Positions 7,149 through 15,221 of a stretch of 36,564 nucleotides of DNA are shown in pieces. Positions within the stretch are counted from its first letter, which is position 1. Each line of letters begins with the position of its first letter. The notes beneath the pieces are model-generated. The model saw nothing but the letters and a program-made list of their open reading frames with translations, was not told the origin of the DNA and did no database searches. Made by a program: the position numbers and the translations under genes. The DNA is from Cellulomonas triticagri (lineage in GTDB: Bacteria; Actinomycetota; Actinomycetes; Actinomycetales; Cellulomonadaceae), in contig NZ_RFFI01000031.1 in assembly GCF_003696205.1 (NCBI RefSeq), positions 1 to 36,564 on the forward strand, in the 5' to 3' direction.

Positions 7149-8101
7149 CGCTGCTCGCCCCCCGCCGGGGGACCGCCACGGAGCCGGGCGGAGCCGCACC
7201 CGCCGCACCCCGGCGGCGCGGTGCGCTCGCCCGGGCCGAGCGCCACCAGGCCCTCGGGTTCGTCACCCCGGCGCTCGCGGGGCTCACCGTGTTCACCATC
7301 GCGCCCGTCGTGCTCTCCGTCGTGATGAGCCTGCACGACTGGCCCATCTTCGGGGAGCGGACCTTCACCGGCCTCGCCAACTACGGGCGGCTGCTCACCG
7401 AGGACCCCGACTTCTGGCCGGCGCTGCGCAACTCCGTCGTGTTCACGGTGCTGTACGTCCCGGTGAACATCGTCATCGCGCTCGCCCTGGCCCTCGGCAT
7501 CGGTCCGCGCATCCGCGGGCGCGGCGCGTTCCGGGTGCTGTTCTTCATCCCGGTCGTCACGCCCGTCGTCGCGAACGTCCTGGTCTGGAAGATGCTGCTC
7601 CAGCCGCAGGGTCTGGTGAACGGGCTGTCGACCTCGCTGTTCGGCATCGAGATGCCGCGGTTCCTGTCCGACCAGAACTGGGCGATGATCTCCGTCGTCG
7701 TGATGTCCGTCTGGGCGGGCATGGGCTACAACATGCTCATCCTGTCCGCCGCGCTGGAGCAGGTCCCCGCCTCCGTGACCGAGGCCGCGCGCATCGACGG
7801 CGCGCACGGGCTGCGGATGCTGGTCAGCATCACGCTGCCGATGATCTCGCCCTCGGTGTTCTTCGCCGCGGTCATGACCGTCATCTCGTCGCTGCAGGTG
7901 TTCGCGCAGCCCCAGCTGCTCACCGGCGGCGGCCCCGGCAACGCGACCCTGCCGCTGGTCATGTTCATCTACCAGACCGGCTTCACGTTCCAGGACCTCG
8001 GGCTCGCCGCCGCGGGAGCCTGGATCCTGTTCGTCCTCATCATCGGCGTCACGGCCGTGCAGTTCCGCGCGCAGAAGAGGTGGGTCCACTATGAGCACTG
8101 A
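7145..8101 (+). CDS. Sugar ABC transporter permease, MalF/UgpA type (operon A)
   Basis: This 318-residue inner-membrane protein has a cytoplasmic Arg-rich N-terminus of about 35 residues and six hydrophobic segments, the first at 38-62. The cytoplasmic EAA loop that docks the ATPase reads EAARIDGAHGLRMLVSITLP at about 213-232, with the invariant Gly. It forms a heterodimer channel with the next gene product. The ATG overlaps the GH29 stop by 4 bp. No ATPase gene is present in this operon. Confidence 0.92.
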   Translation: MTLLAPRRGTATEPGGAAPAAPRRRGALARAERHQALGFVTPALAGLTVFTIAPVVLSVVMSLHDWPIFGERTFTGLANYGRLLTEDPDFWPALRNSVVFTVLYVPVNIVIALALALGIGPRIRGRGAFRVLFFIPVVTPVVANVLVWKMLLQPQGLVNGLSTSLFGIEMPRFLSDQNWAMISVVVMSVWAGMGYNMLILSAALEQVPASVTEAARIDGAHGLRMLVSITLPMISPSVFFAAVMTVISSLQVFAQPQLLTGGGPGNATLPLVMFIYQTGFTFQDLGLAAAGAWILFVLIIGVTAVQFRAQKRWVHYEH

Positions 8102-8966
8102 CGTCGCGCCGCCGCGTGCCGGCCGCACCGGGGCGGGTCGGGGGTGGGACTGGCGGCTCGCCCTCGGGCACGTCGGCCTCGTCGTCGCCGCCCTCGTCTT
8201 CGTCGCCCCGCTCGTCTACGCGTTCTTCTCCGCGCTCAAGCCGGACAACGAGATCCTCAAGATGCCGCCGACCCTCATCGGCTCGCAGATCCGGTGGAGC
8301 AACTTCGCCGACGTCTTCGCGTACGGGCCGTTCGTCACCTACATCAGCAACTCGTTCTTCGTCGCCGTGGCCGGGACCCTCGTCGTCCTCGCCGTCTCCG
8401 CCACCGCCGGGTACGCCTTCGGGCGGCTGCGCTGGCCCGGCCGGGACGCCGTGTTCGTGCTGTTCCTCGGGACGCTGATGGTGCCGCAGGAGGTCCTCGT
8501 CATCCCGATGTTCGTGGTCATGCAGTGGTTCGGCTGGGTCAACACCTACGAGTCGCTGATCTTCCCGTGGGCGTTCACCGCGTTCGGCACGTTCCTCATG
8601 CGGCAGTTCTTCCGCGGCATCCCGTTCGAGCTCGAGGAGGCCGCCCGCGTCGACGGCGCCGGACCCGTGCGGACCTTCGCGCGGATCATCCTGCCGCTCG
8701 CCGGGTCGGCGCTCGCGGTGCTCGCCGTGTTCACGTTCATGAACTACTGGAACAGCTACCTGTGGCCGCTCATCACCATCAGCGACTACACCGAGCTCGG
8801 CACCCTGCCCATCGGCCTGTCCACGTTCTCCACCCAGAACGGCACCCGGTGGGACCTGCAGATGGCCGCGTCGATCATCTCGATGATCCCCACGACCGTC
8901 CTCGTGATCGCCCTGCAGAAGCACCTCGTGCGCGGCATCTCGACGTCCGGGCTGGGCGGCCGGTGA
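8091..8966 (+). CDS. Sugar ABC transporter permease, MalG/UgpE type (operon A)
   Basis: This is the 291-residue partner permease. The first membrane segment is at about 26-47, the second follows the periplasmic SNSFF stretch, and the EAA loop EEAARVDGAGPVRTFARIILP lies at about 182-202. The MalG-type sequence NYWNSYLWPL comes just after. The start overlaps the previous gene by 11 bp, which indicates translational coupling and equal synthesis of both subunits. It needs an ATPase encoded outside the window. Confidence 0.92.
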   Translation: MSTDVAPPRAGRTGAGRGWDWRLALGHVGLVVAALVFVAPLVYAFFSALKPDNEILKMPPTLIGSQIRWSNFADVFAYGPFVTYISNSFFVAVAGTLVVLAVSATAGYAFGRLRWPGRDAVFVLFLGTLMVPQEVLVIPMFVVMQWFGWVNTYESLIFPWAFTAFGTFLMRQFFRGIPFELEEAARVDGAGPVRTFARIILPLAGSALAVLAVFTFMNYWNSYLWPLITISDYTELGTLPIGLSTFSTQNGTRWDLQMAASIISMIPTTVLVIALQKHLVRGISTSGLGGR

Positions 8967-9004
8967 CCGCCGCGCCCCCGCCCGCACCCCGACCCGGAGC
9001 GACC

Positions 9005-10495
9005 ATGAGCCCCACCCCGCCCGTCCGCCGTCCCCGCATCGCGATCGCCGGCATCGCGATCGAGTCCAGCACCTTCTCCCCGCACCGCGCCGGGCTGCGG
9101 GACTTCCACGTCGTCACCGGCGACGACCTGCTCGCCCGGTACGACGCGCTCGCCCCCGGCGGCGCCCTCGCCGACCGGGCCGACTGGCTGCCCGTGGTCT
9201 ACGCGCGGTCCATCCCCGGCGGCCCGGTGCTGCCCGAGGTGTACGCCGACCTGCGGCAGCGGATCCTCGACGGCCTCGCCGCGCTCGTCGCCGACGGCCC
9301 GCTGGACGGCGTCTTCCTCGACATCCACGGCGCCATGAGCGTCGTCGGGGCGGACGACGCCGAGGGCGACCTCGTCACCGCCGTGCGGGAGGTCGTCGGC
9401 GACACGCCCGTGCTGTCCGCCGCCATGGACCTGCACGGCAACGTGTCGCGCACCCTCATCACCCGCACCGACCTGCTCACCTGCTTCCGGATGGCCCCGC
9501 ACGAGGACGCCTGGGACACCCGCGAGCGGGCGATGCGGAACCTCGTCACCGTGCTCGCCCGCGGCGAGCGTCCCCTGCAGGCGTGGGTGCGCGTCCCGAT
9601 CCTCCTGCCGGGGGAGAAGACCAGCACCCGCGTCGAGCCCGCCCGCGGCCTGTACGGCCGGCTGCCCGAGGTCGAGGCCCGGCCCGGGGTCCTCGACGCC
9701 GCGATCTGGGTCGGGTACGCCTGGGCCGACGAGCCGCGCTGCCACGCCACGGTCGTGGTCAGCGGCTGGGACCGGGACGAGATCACCGCCCAGGCGCGGT
9801 CGTTGGCCGAGCACCTGTGGGACGTGCGCGACGACTTCACCTTCGTCGGACCGCCCGGCACCCTCGACGAGGCCGTGGACGCCGCGCTCGCCGCCACCGA
9901 GCGTCCGTACCTGATCTCCGACTCCGGGGACAACCCCGGGGCGGGCGGCACCGGCGACGTCACCTGGACGCTCGCCCGGCTGCTCGACCGGCCCGAGCTC
10001 ACCGGCCCCGACGCCCCGACGACGCTGTGCGCGTCGGTCTTCGACGCCGAGGCGCTGACCGTCCTCGCCGCGCACCAGGTCGGCGACACCGTCACCGTCA
10101 CCGCCGGCGCCCGTGTCGACTCCGGACCGCACGGGCCCGTCACCCTCACCGGGCGCCTGGTGCACCTGTCCGAGGGGGACCCCGACGCGGGACGGGTCGC
10201 CGTCGTCGCCGTCGGCGGGCTGCACGTCGTCCTCACCCAGCACCGGCAGGCGTACCACACGGTCACCGCCTTCGAGCGGGCCGGGCTCGACCCCCGCACC
10301 GCCGACATCGTCGTCACCAAGATCGGCTACCTCGAGCCCGAGCTCTACGCCATCGCCCGCGGCTGGACGCTCGCCCTCACCCCCGGCGGCGTCGACCAGG
10401 ACCTCGCCCGGCTCGGGCACCACCGCATCGACCGACCCATGTACCCCTTCGACACCTTCGACACCGCACCCGACCTCACCCCGGTCGTCCTGTGA
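9005..10495 (+). CDS. M81 family metallopeptidase (MlrC-like)
   Basis: This 496-residue protein has the MlrC N-terminal domain, opening RIAIAGIAIESSTFSPHRAG, with conserved DIHGAM (His108), MDLHGN (Asp142, His144) and the PHED segment at about 165. These are the likely zinc-binding residues. The MlrC C-terminal domain follows, with DSGDNPGAGGTGDVTWTLARLL and TKIGYLEPELYAIA. The family is named after MlrC, which hydrolyses the linear microcystin peptide; most members have no known substrate. Here it is sandwiched between sugar permeases and a sugar kinase, downstream of a fucosidase. A role in breaking an amide or peptide bond of an imported glycoconjugate, such as GlcNAc-Asn or a GlcNAc-peptide, is an inference from context. 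The ATG at 9005 follows GGAG; an in-frame GTG at 8963 overlapping the permease stop is an alternative that adds 14 Pro/Ala-rich residues. Confidence 0.88.
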   Translation: MSPTPPVRRPRIAIAGIAIESSTFSPHRAGLRDFHVVTGDDLLARYDALAPGGALADRADWLPVVYARSIPGGPVLPEVYADLRQRILDGLAALVADGPLDGVFLDIHGAMSVVGADDAEGDLVTAVREVVGDTPVLSAAMDLHGNVSRTLITRTDLLTCFRMAPHEDAWDTRERAMRNLVTVLARGERPLQAWVRVPILLPGEKTSTRVEPARGLYGRLPEVEARPGVLDAAIWVGYAWADEPRCHATVVVSGWDRDEITAQARSLAEHLWDVRDDFTFVGPPGTLDEAVDAALAATERPYLISDSGDNPGAGGTGDVTWTLARLLDRPELTGPDAPTTLCASVFDAEALTVLAAHQVGDTVTVTAGARVDSGPHGPVTLTGRLVHLSEGDPDAGRVAVVAVGGLHVVLTQHRQAYHTVTAFERAGLDPRTADIVVTKIGYLEPELYAIARGWTLALTPGGVDQDLARLGHHRIDRPMYPFDTFDTAPDLTPVVL

Positions 10496-11382
10496 CGGTC
10501 CTGCTCGGCGTCGACCTCGGCGGGTCCAGCACCAAGGTCGTGCTCCAGCACGGCAGCACCGTCCGCGACCAGCGCGTCCTGCCCGGCCGGCTCTCCGCCG
10601 ACGGGCTCCCCGGACTCGCCGCCGCGCTGCGGGACGCGGCCGGCGGGGACGAGATCGCCGGGGTCGGCGTCACCGTCCCCGGCATCCTCGACGAGACCAC
10701 CGGCGTCGTCCGGCGCAGCGTCAACCTGCCCTGGCTCGACGGCCGCGACGTCGCCGCCGAGGTGTCCGCCCTCGTCGGCGCCCCCGCCGTCGCGATGCAC
10801 GACGGCCGCGCCGCCGCGCTCGCCGAAGCGGTCCTCGGGGCAGGGCGGGGAACGCGCGACGTCTACGTCCTCACCCTCGGCACCGGCGTCGCCGGTGCGC
10901 ACGTCGTGGACGGCAGCGCCCGCCCCGGAGCCCACGGCGCCGCGGGCGAGATCGGCCACGTCAGCCTCGACCCCGAGGGCCTGCCCTGCGGGTGCGGGCA
11001 GCGCGGGTGCCTCGAGACCGTCGTCGGCGCGCCCTCCCTGCTGCGGCGCTGGCAGCAGCGGACCGGGCGCACCGGCGGTGCCGTGAGCGCGATCTCCGAC
11101 GCCGCCGACGCCGGCGATCCCGACGCCCGGGCCGTGCTGGACGAGGCCGGGGCCGCGCTCGCGACCGCGTTGCTCGGGCTCGTCGCCGTGCTCGACCCCG
11201 GCCTGGTCGTGCTCGGCGGCGGGGTGGGCGAGTCCGGGGTGCTGCGCGCCCGCGTCGAGGCCGGGCTGCGGGCGCGGGCGACGTTCCACGTCGTGCCGCC
11301 GGTCGTGCCAGCCGGGCTCGGGCGATGGGCCGGGGCGCGGGGGGCGGCGCTCGCGGCGGGGCGGGTGGCCGTGGCGGGGTGA
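10492..11382 (+). CDS. ROK-family sugar kinase
   Basis: This 296-residue ROK protein has no DNA-binding domain and an intact phosphate loop, GVDLGGSSTKVVL at 6-18, so it is a kinase. The catalytic Asp is in AMHDGRAAALAEA (about 104); a His replaces the more common Asn before it. The second phosphate region is LTLGTGVAGAHV, and the zinc site is made by His156 (EIGHVS) and CGCGQRGC (Cys166, Cys168, Cys173). It would phosphorylate the hexose released by the upstream enzymes; GlcNAc, glucose or mannose are all possible for this family. The GTG start overlaps the M81 stop (GTGA). It is the last gene of operon A. Confidence 0.9.
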   Translation: MTVLLGVDLGGSSTKVVLQHGSTVRDQRVLPGRLSADGLPGLAAALRDAAGGDEIAGVGVTVPGILDETTGVVRRSVNLPWLDGRDVAAEVSALVGAPAVAMHDGRAAALAEAVLGAGRGTRDVYVLTLGTGVAGAHVVDGSARPGAHGAAGEIGHVSLDPEGLPCGCGQRGCLETVVGAPSLLRRWQQRTGRTGGAVSAISDAADAGDPDARAVLDEAGAALATALLGLVAVLDPGLVVLGGGVGESGVLRARVEAGLRARATFHVVPPVVPAGLGRWAGARGAALAAGRVAVAG

Positions 11383-11385
11383 GGG

Positions 11386-11419
11386 TGTTCGGTGTTCGGT
11401 CTTGACCGAACACCGAACA
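11386..11419. promoter_or_regulatory. Perfect 34-bp palindrome: operator/promoter of the AbiE-like pair, possibly also a terminator of operon A
   Basis: Two 16-nt arms (11386-11401 and 11404-11419) are perfectly complementary around a TT centre. Each arm is itself a doubled 7-mer, GTTCGGT repeated, mirrored by ACCGAAC repeated. TTGACC at 11402-11407 makes a good -35 inside the palindrome, and CACGCT at 11426-11431 (18-bp spacer) fits a -10 box directly before the start codon. AbiEi-type antitoxins are known to repress their own promoter through inverted repeats, and this layout fits. The same hairpin, 3 nt after the ROK kinase stop, could also end operon A. Confidence 0.7.
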
Positions 11420-11432
11420 GTGGGCCACGCTG

Positions 11433-12458
11433 ATGACCATGAACGCAGCCCGGGCCGAGGACGTCGCCGCGGAGGCCCTCCGCGGCCTCGGTATGCCCGT
11501 CGACCAGCGCGTCGACGGCGCCGACGCGGGCTACGACCTGCTGCTCGGGCCCGGCGCCACGCCCGTCGAGGTCGCCTTCCGCGCGCTCGTCGACGAGCAG
11601 ATCGCGAGCCGCCTCGTGGAGCGGCGCAGGTGGCCCGGTGCGACGCTGCTCGTCGTCGCCGACCGGGTCACCAGCGACGCACGGCGGCTGCTCCTGGACC
11701 GCCGGGCCGGCTACTACGACCTGCGGGGGCACGTCGCCCTCCGCGCCGAGGCGGTCTTCGTCGACGCCGACGTGGAGCCGCTGACCGGGCGGATCGCGCG
11801 CAAGGACCCGGTGGCCGGGCGCGCCGGGCTCGAGATCGCCACCGCGCTGCTCCTGGCGCCGGAGGGCGGCACCGCGGTCCGGGCGCTCGCGAGGACGCTG
11901 GACAGGTCCCCGGGGACGGTGTCCGAGGTGCTCGCGGCGCTGACCCGGGACGGACTCGTCGACGAGCGGCGCCGCGTGATCGGTACCGGGCTGTTCTGGC
12001 GCGTCGCCGAGCGGTGGTCGACGCCACCCACCCACCTCGCGACGGAGCCGCCCCCCGGCGACGCCTCGCGCGTGACGGGTCCGTTGCGGCTGGGCCTCGG
12101 CGACGTGGAGCACGAGGTGGGCTGGGCGCTCGCCGGATCCGTCGCCGCGCTCGCCTACGGAGCGCCGGTCGCGATCCGCGCGGACCAGCCGAAGGAGCTC
12201 TACGTCCCGGACGAGCTGGTCGTGCGACGGGCCGAGCGGCTCCTCGGGGTGGCCCAGCCGGGAGACGCCGCCTGCACCGTCCGGGTCGCACCCGTGCCGG
12301 CGGTCTGCGCCCAGCGCGTGGACCTGCCGGGCGCCGAGCCCGTCTGGCCGCTGGCGCACCCGCTGTTCGTGGCGCTGGACCTGGCACAGGACGCGGGGCG
12401 CGGCCGGGAGATCCTCGACGCGTGGCACCCTCCGGGGCGCTGGTCCCGTGCCTGGTGA
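11433..12458 (+). CDS. AbiEi-like antitoxin / winged-helix regulator (type IV TA)
   Basis: This is a 341-residue protein. The first 120 residues have an alpha/beta pattern (YDLLLGPGATPVEVAFRAL ... GATLLVVADRVTSDARRLLLDRRAGYYDLRGHVAL) reminiscent of a nuclease-like fold. A clear winged helix follows at about 128-195: GTAVRALARTLDRSPGTVSEVLAALTRDGLVDERR. The C-terminal half is a separate domain of the kind seen in AbiEi-family antitoxins. The assignment rests mainly on its partner: the next gene overlaps it by 11 bp and is an AbiEii-type nucleotidyltransferase. It probably represses the operon and neutralises the toxin without direct binding, as in described AbiE systems. A second ATG at 11439 fits leaderless initiation from the predicted promoter better than 11433. 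Confidence 0.7.
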   Translation: MTMNAARAEDVAAEALRGLGMPVDQRVDGADAGYDLLLGPGATPVEVAFRALVDEQIASRLVERRRWPGATLLVVADRVTSDARRLLLDRRAGYYDLRGHVALRAEAVFVDADVEPLTGRIARKDPVAGRAGLEIATALLLAPEGGTAVRALARTLDRSPGTVSEVLAALTRDGLVDERRRVIGTGLFWRVAERWSTPPTHLATEPPPGDASRVTGPLRLGLGDVEHEVGWALAGSVAALAYGAPVAIRADQPKELYVPDELVVRRAERLLGVAQPGDAACTVRVAPVPAVCAQRVDLPGAEPVWPLAHPLFVALDLAQDAGRGREILDAWHPPGRWSRAW

Positions 12459-13200
12459 TGTCGTCACCCTCCGGGGTGACGCGATGGCCGCGGTCGTGCA
12501 GGCGGTGGTCGAGGTCCGGCGCGTGCTGGGCGTGCCGCCGGTCGTCGTCGGGGGCCTCGCGGTGCTCTGCCGGCTGACCGACCCGTACCGGGCGACCACG
12601 GACCTCGACCTCGTGGACCGGCGTCGCGGACCGGTGCCCCACCTCCGGGTGCTGCGGGCGGTCGACGGTGCCGAGGAGGCCGTGCCTGCTGCTGTGCTGC
12701 TTCCGACCCGCTTCGGGCCGGTCCGGGTGGATGTCCTCGAGGTCCGTCAGACCGAGATCGACCGGCCGAGCAGCGATCCCGGCGACCGGCTGCACGCGAC
12801 CGCGCACGCCTGGGCCGACGCCAGCGCGACCTCCGTCGGGCTGCGGGCCGTCCCCAGGACCGGCGACGAGGTCCGCACCACCGCGCTCGTGGCGGAGCCC
12901 GGCCCGCTCGTCGCGATGAAGCTGCAGGCGGTGATGGACCGGTCGTCCGCGAAACGGGGCACCGACCTGCAGGACGTGGTCCGGCTGCTGCTCGACGGGT
13001 CGACCCGGGACCGCGCGCTCGACCAGATCGGCACCTGCGAGGCGACGACCGCGGCAGACATCGCGCTGCACGTCGAGCACTGGCTCGTGCGCGAGCGTGC
13101 CGACGCGCTGCGGTGGATCCGGGCGTCCGCGGGGTCGGACATCGAGATGGACGACGTCGACCTCGTCGCCGAGCTGCTGCTCGCGGCCTGCGCGCGGTGA
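12448..13200 (+). CDS. AbiEii-like nucleotidyltransferase toxin (type IV TA)
   Basis: This 250-residue protein has the minimal nucleotidyltransferase signature VVVGGLAVLCRL followed by TTDLDLV: Gly35-Gly36 and the metal-binding pair Asp52/Asp54. The second AbiEii block, AMKLQAVMDRSSAKRGTDLQDVVRLLL (about 156-182), corresponds to the KL-A-x-R-x-K-D-x-x-D region with Lys158. AbiEii-type toxins are GTP-binding or tRNA-modifying NTases that stop growth, protecting populations from phage. The GTG at 12448 overlaps the antitoxin stop; ATG 12484, 12 codons in, is an alternative. All key residues are intact, so the toxin looks functional. Confidence 0.78.
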   Translation: MPGDVVTLRGDAMAAVVQAVVEVRRVLGVPPVVVGGLAVLCRLTDPYRATTDLDLVDRRRGPVPHLRVLRAVDGAEEAVPAAVLLPTRFGPVRVDVLEVRQTEIDRPSSDPGDRLHATAHAWADASATSVGLRAVPRTGDEVRTTALVAEPGPLVAMKLQAVMDRSSAKRGTDLQDVVRLLLDGSTRDRALDQIGTCEATTAADIALHVEHWLVRERADALRWIRASAGSDIEMDDVDLVAELLLAACAR

Positions 13201-13264
13201 GGTGTCCCGACCGCTCGTCCCGCGGCGACGGCCGCCAGGTCCGGACGACGACGGGGTGGGGGCG

Positions 13265-15010
13265 TCAGCCGCGAGGCAGCGTCGCGGCGAGCAGACGGCG
13301 CAGCTCGGGATCGCACGCGTAGACGAAGGTGCCGCGCATCCCCCGCGTCATGAGCACCCCGTAGACGTTGCAGACCAGCTCGAGGATCTCGTCGTCGCTG
13401 TACGTGATCCCGCGGAGGCGGTTGTTCTGCTTGCCCCGTCGGTCGGCGTAGTGCGCACGGTCGAGCACCAGGCGCCGTCTGCTCGGGTCGTACCGCAGCT
13501 CCGGGCCGATGATCACGCCGGTGTAGTTGAGGTCGTACCCCTGGACGGTGTGGATCGACCCCACCTCGTGGGCGGCGCCGGGCGAGGCGATCCAGTCCTT
13601 GTCGGTGCTGTTCCAGCGCAGCTCGACGCCGTCGATCTCGAAGTCGACCGCGGTCTTGTCCCGGCGCGAGCGCCATCTCCACGCGAAGCCCGCGACGAGG
13701 CGTGCGAGCCCGTGCTCGCGCTCGGCGGCGTCGAGCGCGGTGCGCATCGCGGCCATGTCCTCGAAGTGGCGGAGGTCGTAGCCGGGGAAGGCGCGCCTGG
13801 CGAGCTCGGGCCGGTGGACCGGCGCCAGCAGGTCGCGGATGTACGCGACGTAGTCGGCACCCGCCGCCACGCGCAGCTGTGAGCTCAGCCGGTAGTACCG
13901 GCCGTCGGCGTCGGCGTCCGACACGAGGCGGTCCAGGACCCGGGTCGGGAGGTCGGCGGGCCGGACGCGCTGGCCCGAGTCGACGAGGAAGACGCGGTGC
14001 CGGCTCTTGGCCACGATCCAGTCGAGCTGGGTGCGCGCGAGGTCGTCCGCGCCGAACAGCTCGCGGTTGATGCTCGCGAACTTCGCGTTGAGGACACCCG
14101 TCGCCTGGCTGGCCCGGTGGTTCAGGCGGTGCGTCTCGTCGACCAGCAGCAGGTCGAACGTGCCCGCTGCCGCGCCCACCTCGAACGGCGTGAGCACCTC
14201 GACCCGTTCCAGGCCGGGCGTCCTCGCGAACACCCGGCTGATGGACGCCCGCAGCGACAGCTGGGGCACGACCATCCCGATCCGCGCCCCACGCAGCACG
14301 TCGCGGTTGTCGGCCGTGAAGTGCTCGGCGAACACCGAGTCCGGGACGACGTCCGCGTCGAGGTCGGCCAACGCGATGTCGCTCAACATCTTCAGCAGGT
14401 AGATCGCGACGATCGTCTTGCCCGTCCCGGGGTCGCCCTGCACCACCGTGGTGCTCGGGGCGCCGGAGGCGAGGTCCCCGAAGAGGGCGTCGAGGATCGA
14501 CTCGATCACGATCGCCTGGTCGTCGGTCAGCGCCTTGAACGGGGACAGCTTGAACAGGTCGCTGTTCTCGATCTCGGGCACGGTGTGCTCGAACAGGCCG
14601 AGGGTGCGCAGCTCCTCGACGATCGCCGCGAACGACGCCCGGTACCGGGCCCGCTCGTAGTAGTCGGCGTCCGTGACGCCCTCGTTCCTGTTCAGGACGC
14701 GGTACTTGCCGTCTCCCGCGAACAGGCGGATCAGGTACGACTCGAGGTCCAGGCATGCGGACTTGTTGAACGTGTCGTCCACGACGACCCGCGCCGTCCC
14801 GAGGCCGTCCTTGGCGCCGTCGTCCCGGTGCTGGCGCATCCGCGCGACGACGTTCAGGGACTCACCGACGTACACCTCGTCGGTGCCGTTGAGCGTGTAC
14901 ACGACCGGCCAGTCGGAGAAGCGACGGTCGAGCGGTGCCCCCACGTCGTCCCGGAAGGGGAACGGGTGGACGCGGGCGGCCGGCGCTGCGGTCCCGCGCT
15001 CACCAGGCAT
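13265..15010 (-). CDS. GIY-YIG nuclease fused to DUF2075/superfamily 1 helicase-like ATPase
   Basis: This 581-residue protein begins with a GIY-YIG nuclease module: VVYTLNG and VYVGESLNVVARMRQH at 36-61, and the catalytic Glu in LDLESYLIRLF at about 90. After a linker comes a helicase-like motor with Walker A GDPGTGKT (192-199), Walker B LLLVDETH (287-294), and later motifs including GQRVRP (about 346), SIHTVQGYDLNYTGVIIG and NVYGVLMTRGMRGTFVYACD near the end. This is the DUF2075 family. Such GIY-YIG/DUF2075 fusions are frequent in phage-defence and mobile regions, and here it faces an AbiE-like pair across 64 bp. A role in DNA restriction is plausible but inferred. It starts 4 nt after the out-of-frame tail of an rbsD pseudogene. 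Confidence 0.82.
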   Translation of the reverse strand: MPGERGTAAPAARVHPFPFRDDVGAPLDRRFSDWPVVYTLNGTDEVYVGESLNVVARMRQHRDDGAKDGLGTARVVVDDTFNKSACLDLESYLIRLFAGDGKYRVLNRNEGVTDADYYERARYRASFAAIVEELRTLGLFEHTVPEIENSDLFKLSPFKALTDDQAIVIESILDALFGDLASGAPSTTVVQGDPGTGKTIVAIYLLKMLSDIALADLDADVVPDSVFAEHFTADNRDVLRGARIGMVVPQLSLRASISRVFARTPGLERVEVLTPFEVGAAAGTFDLLLVDETHRLNHRASQATGVLNAKFASINRELFGADDLARTQLDWIVAKSRHRVFLVDSGQRVRPADLPTRVLDRLVSDADADGRYYRLSSQLRVAAGADYVAYIRDLLAPVHRPELARRAFPGYDLRHFEDMAAMRTALDAAEREHGLARLVAGFAWRWRSRRDKTAVDFEIDGVELRWNSTDKDWIASPGAAHEVGSIHTVQGYDLNYTGVIIGPELRYDPSRRRLVLDRAHYADRRGKQNNRLRGITYSDDEILELVCNVYGVLMTRGMRGTFVYACDPELRRLLAATLPRG

Positions 15011-15085
15011 GCCGTCACCCTAGGGGCACGACCGTCGCCCGACGGGGTCGGAGGTCCTGGTCGTGCGCGCCGTCCCGCACAGTCG

Positions 15086-15221
15086 TCAGAACCCCACCCC
15101 GCACCGCAGCGCGACGTTCGCCCACGGGGGTCCCGCAATCGACGACGAGCACGAGGTGCCCGTGCCCGAGCCGGGCGAGCCTGGCGGCGAGCGCCGGATC
15201 GAGGACACCGCTGCGCCTCAC
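15086..15221 (-). pseudogene. rbsD: rbsD (D-ribose pyranase) remnant with large internal deletion
   Basis: Starting at a GTG that overlaps the ribokinase stop, the first 33 codons encode a typical RbsD N-terminus, SGVLDPALAARLARLGHG and then VVDCG, with the active-site His and Asp. The sequence then jumps, in another frame, to the RbsD C-terminus PWANVALRCGVGF followed by TGA at 15088-15086. About 80-90 codons of a normal gene of about 130 codons are missing, and the two ends are out of frame. Read straight through, the frame continues to a TGA at 15015 and gives a 68-residue product with a non-RbsD tail. RbsD normally converts beta-pyranose to beta-furanose ribose, so this organism may depend on spontaneous conversion or another copy. 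Confidence 0.8.

Noticed and set aside
13201-13264. Shared terminator between the convergent AbiEii and helicase genes
   Set aside because: No convincing stem was found in the 64-bp gap.
15010-15221. rbsD truncated by insertion of the GIY-YIG/DUF2075 gene
   Set aside because: The RbsD C-terminus and its stop codon are still present at 15086-15130 in another frame, so the lesion is an internal deletion before the junction.
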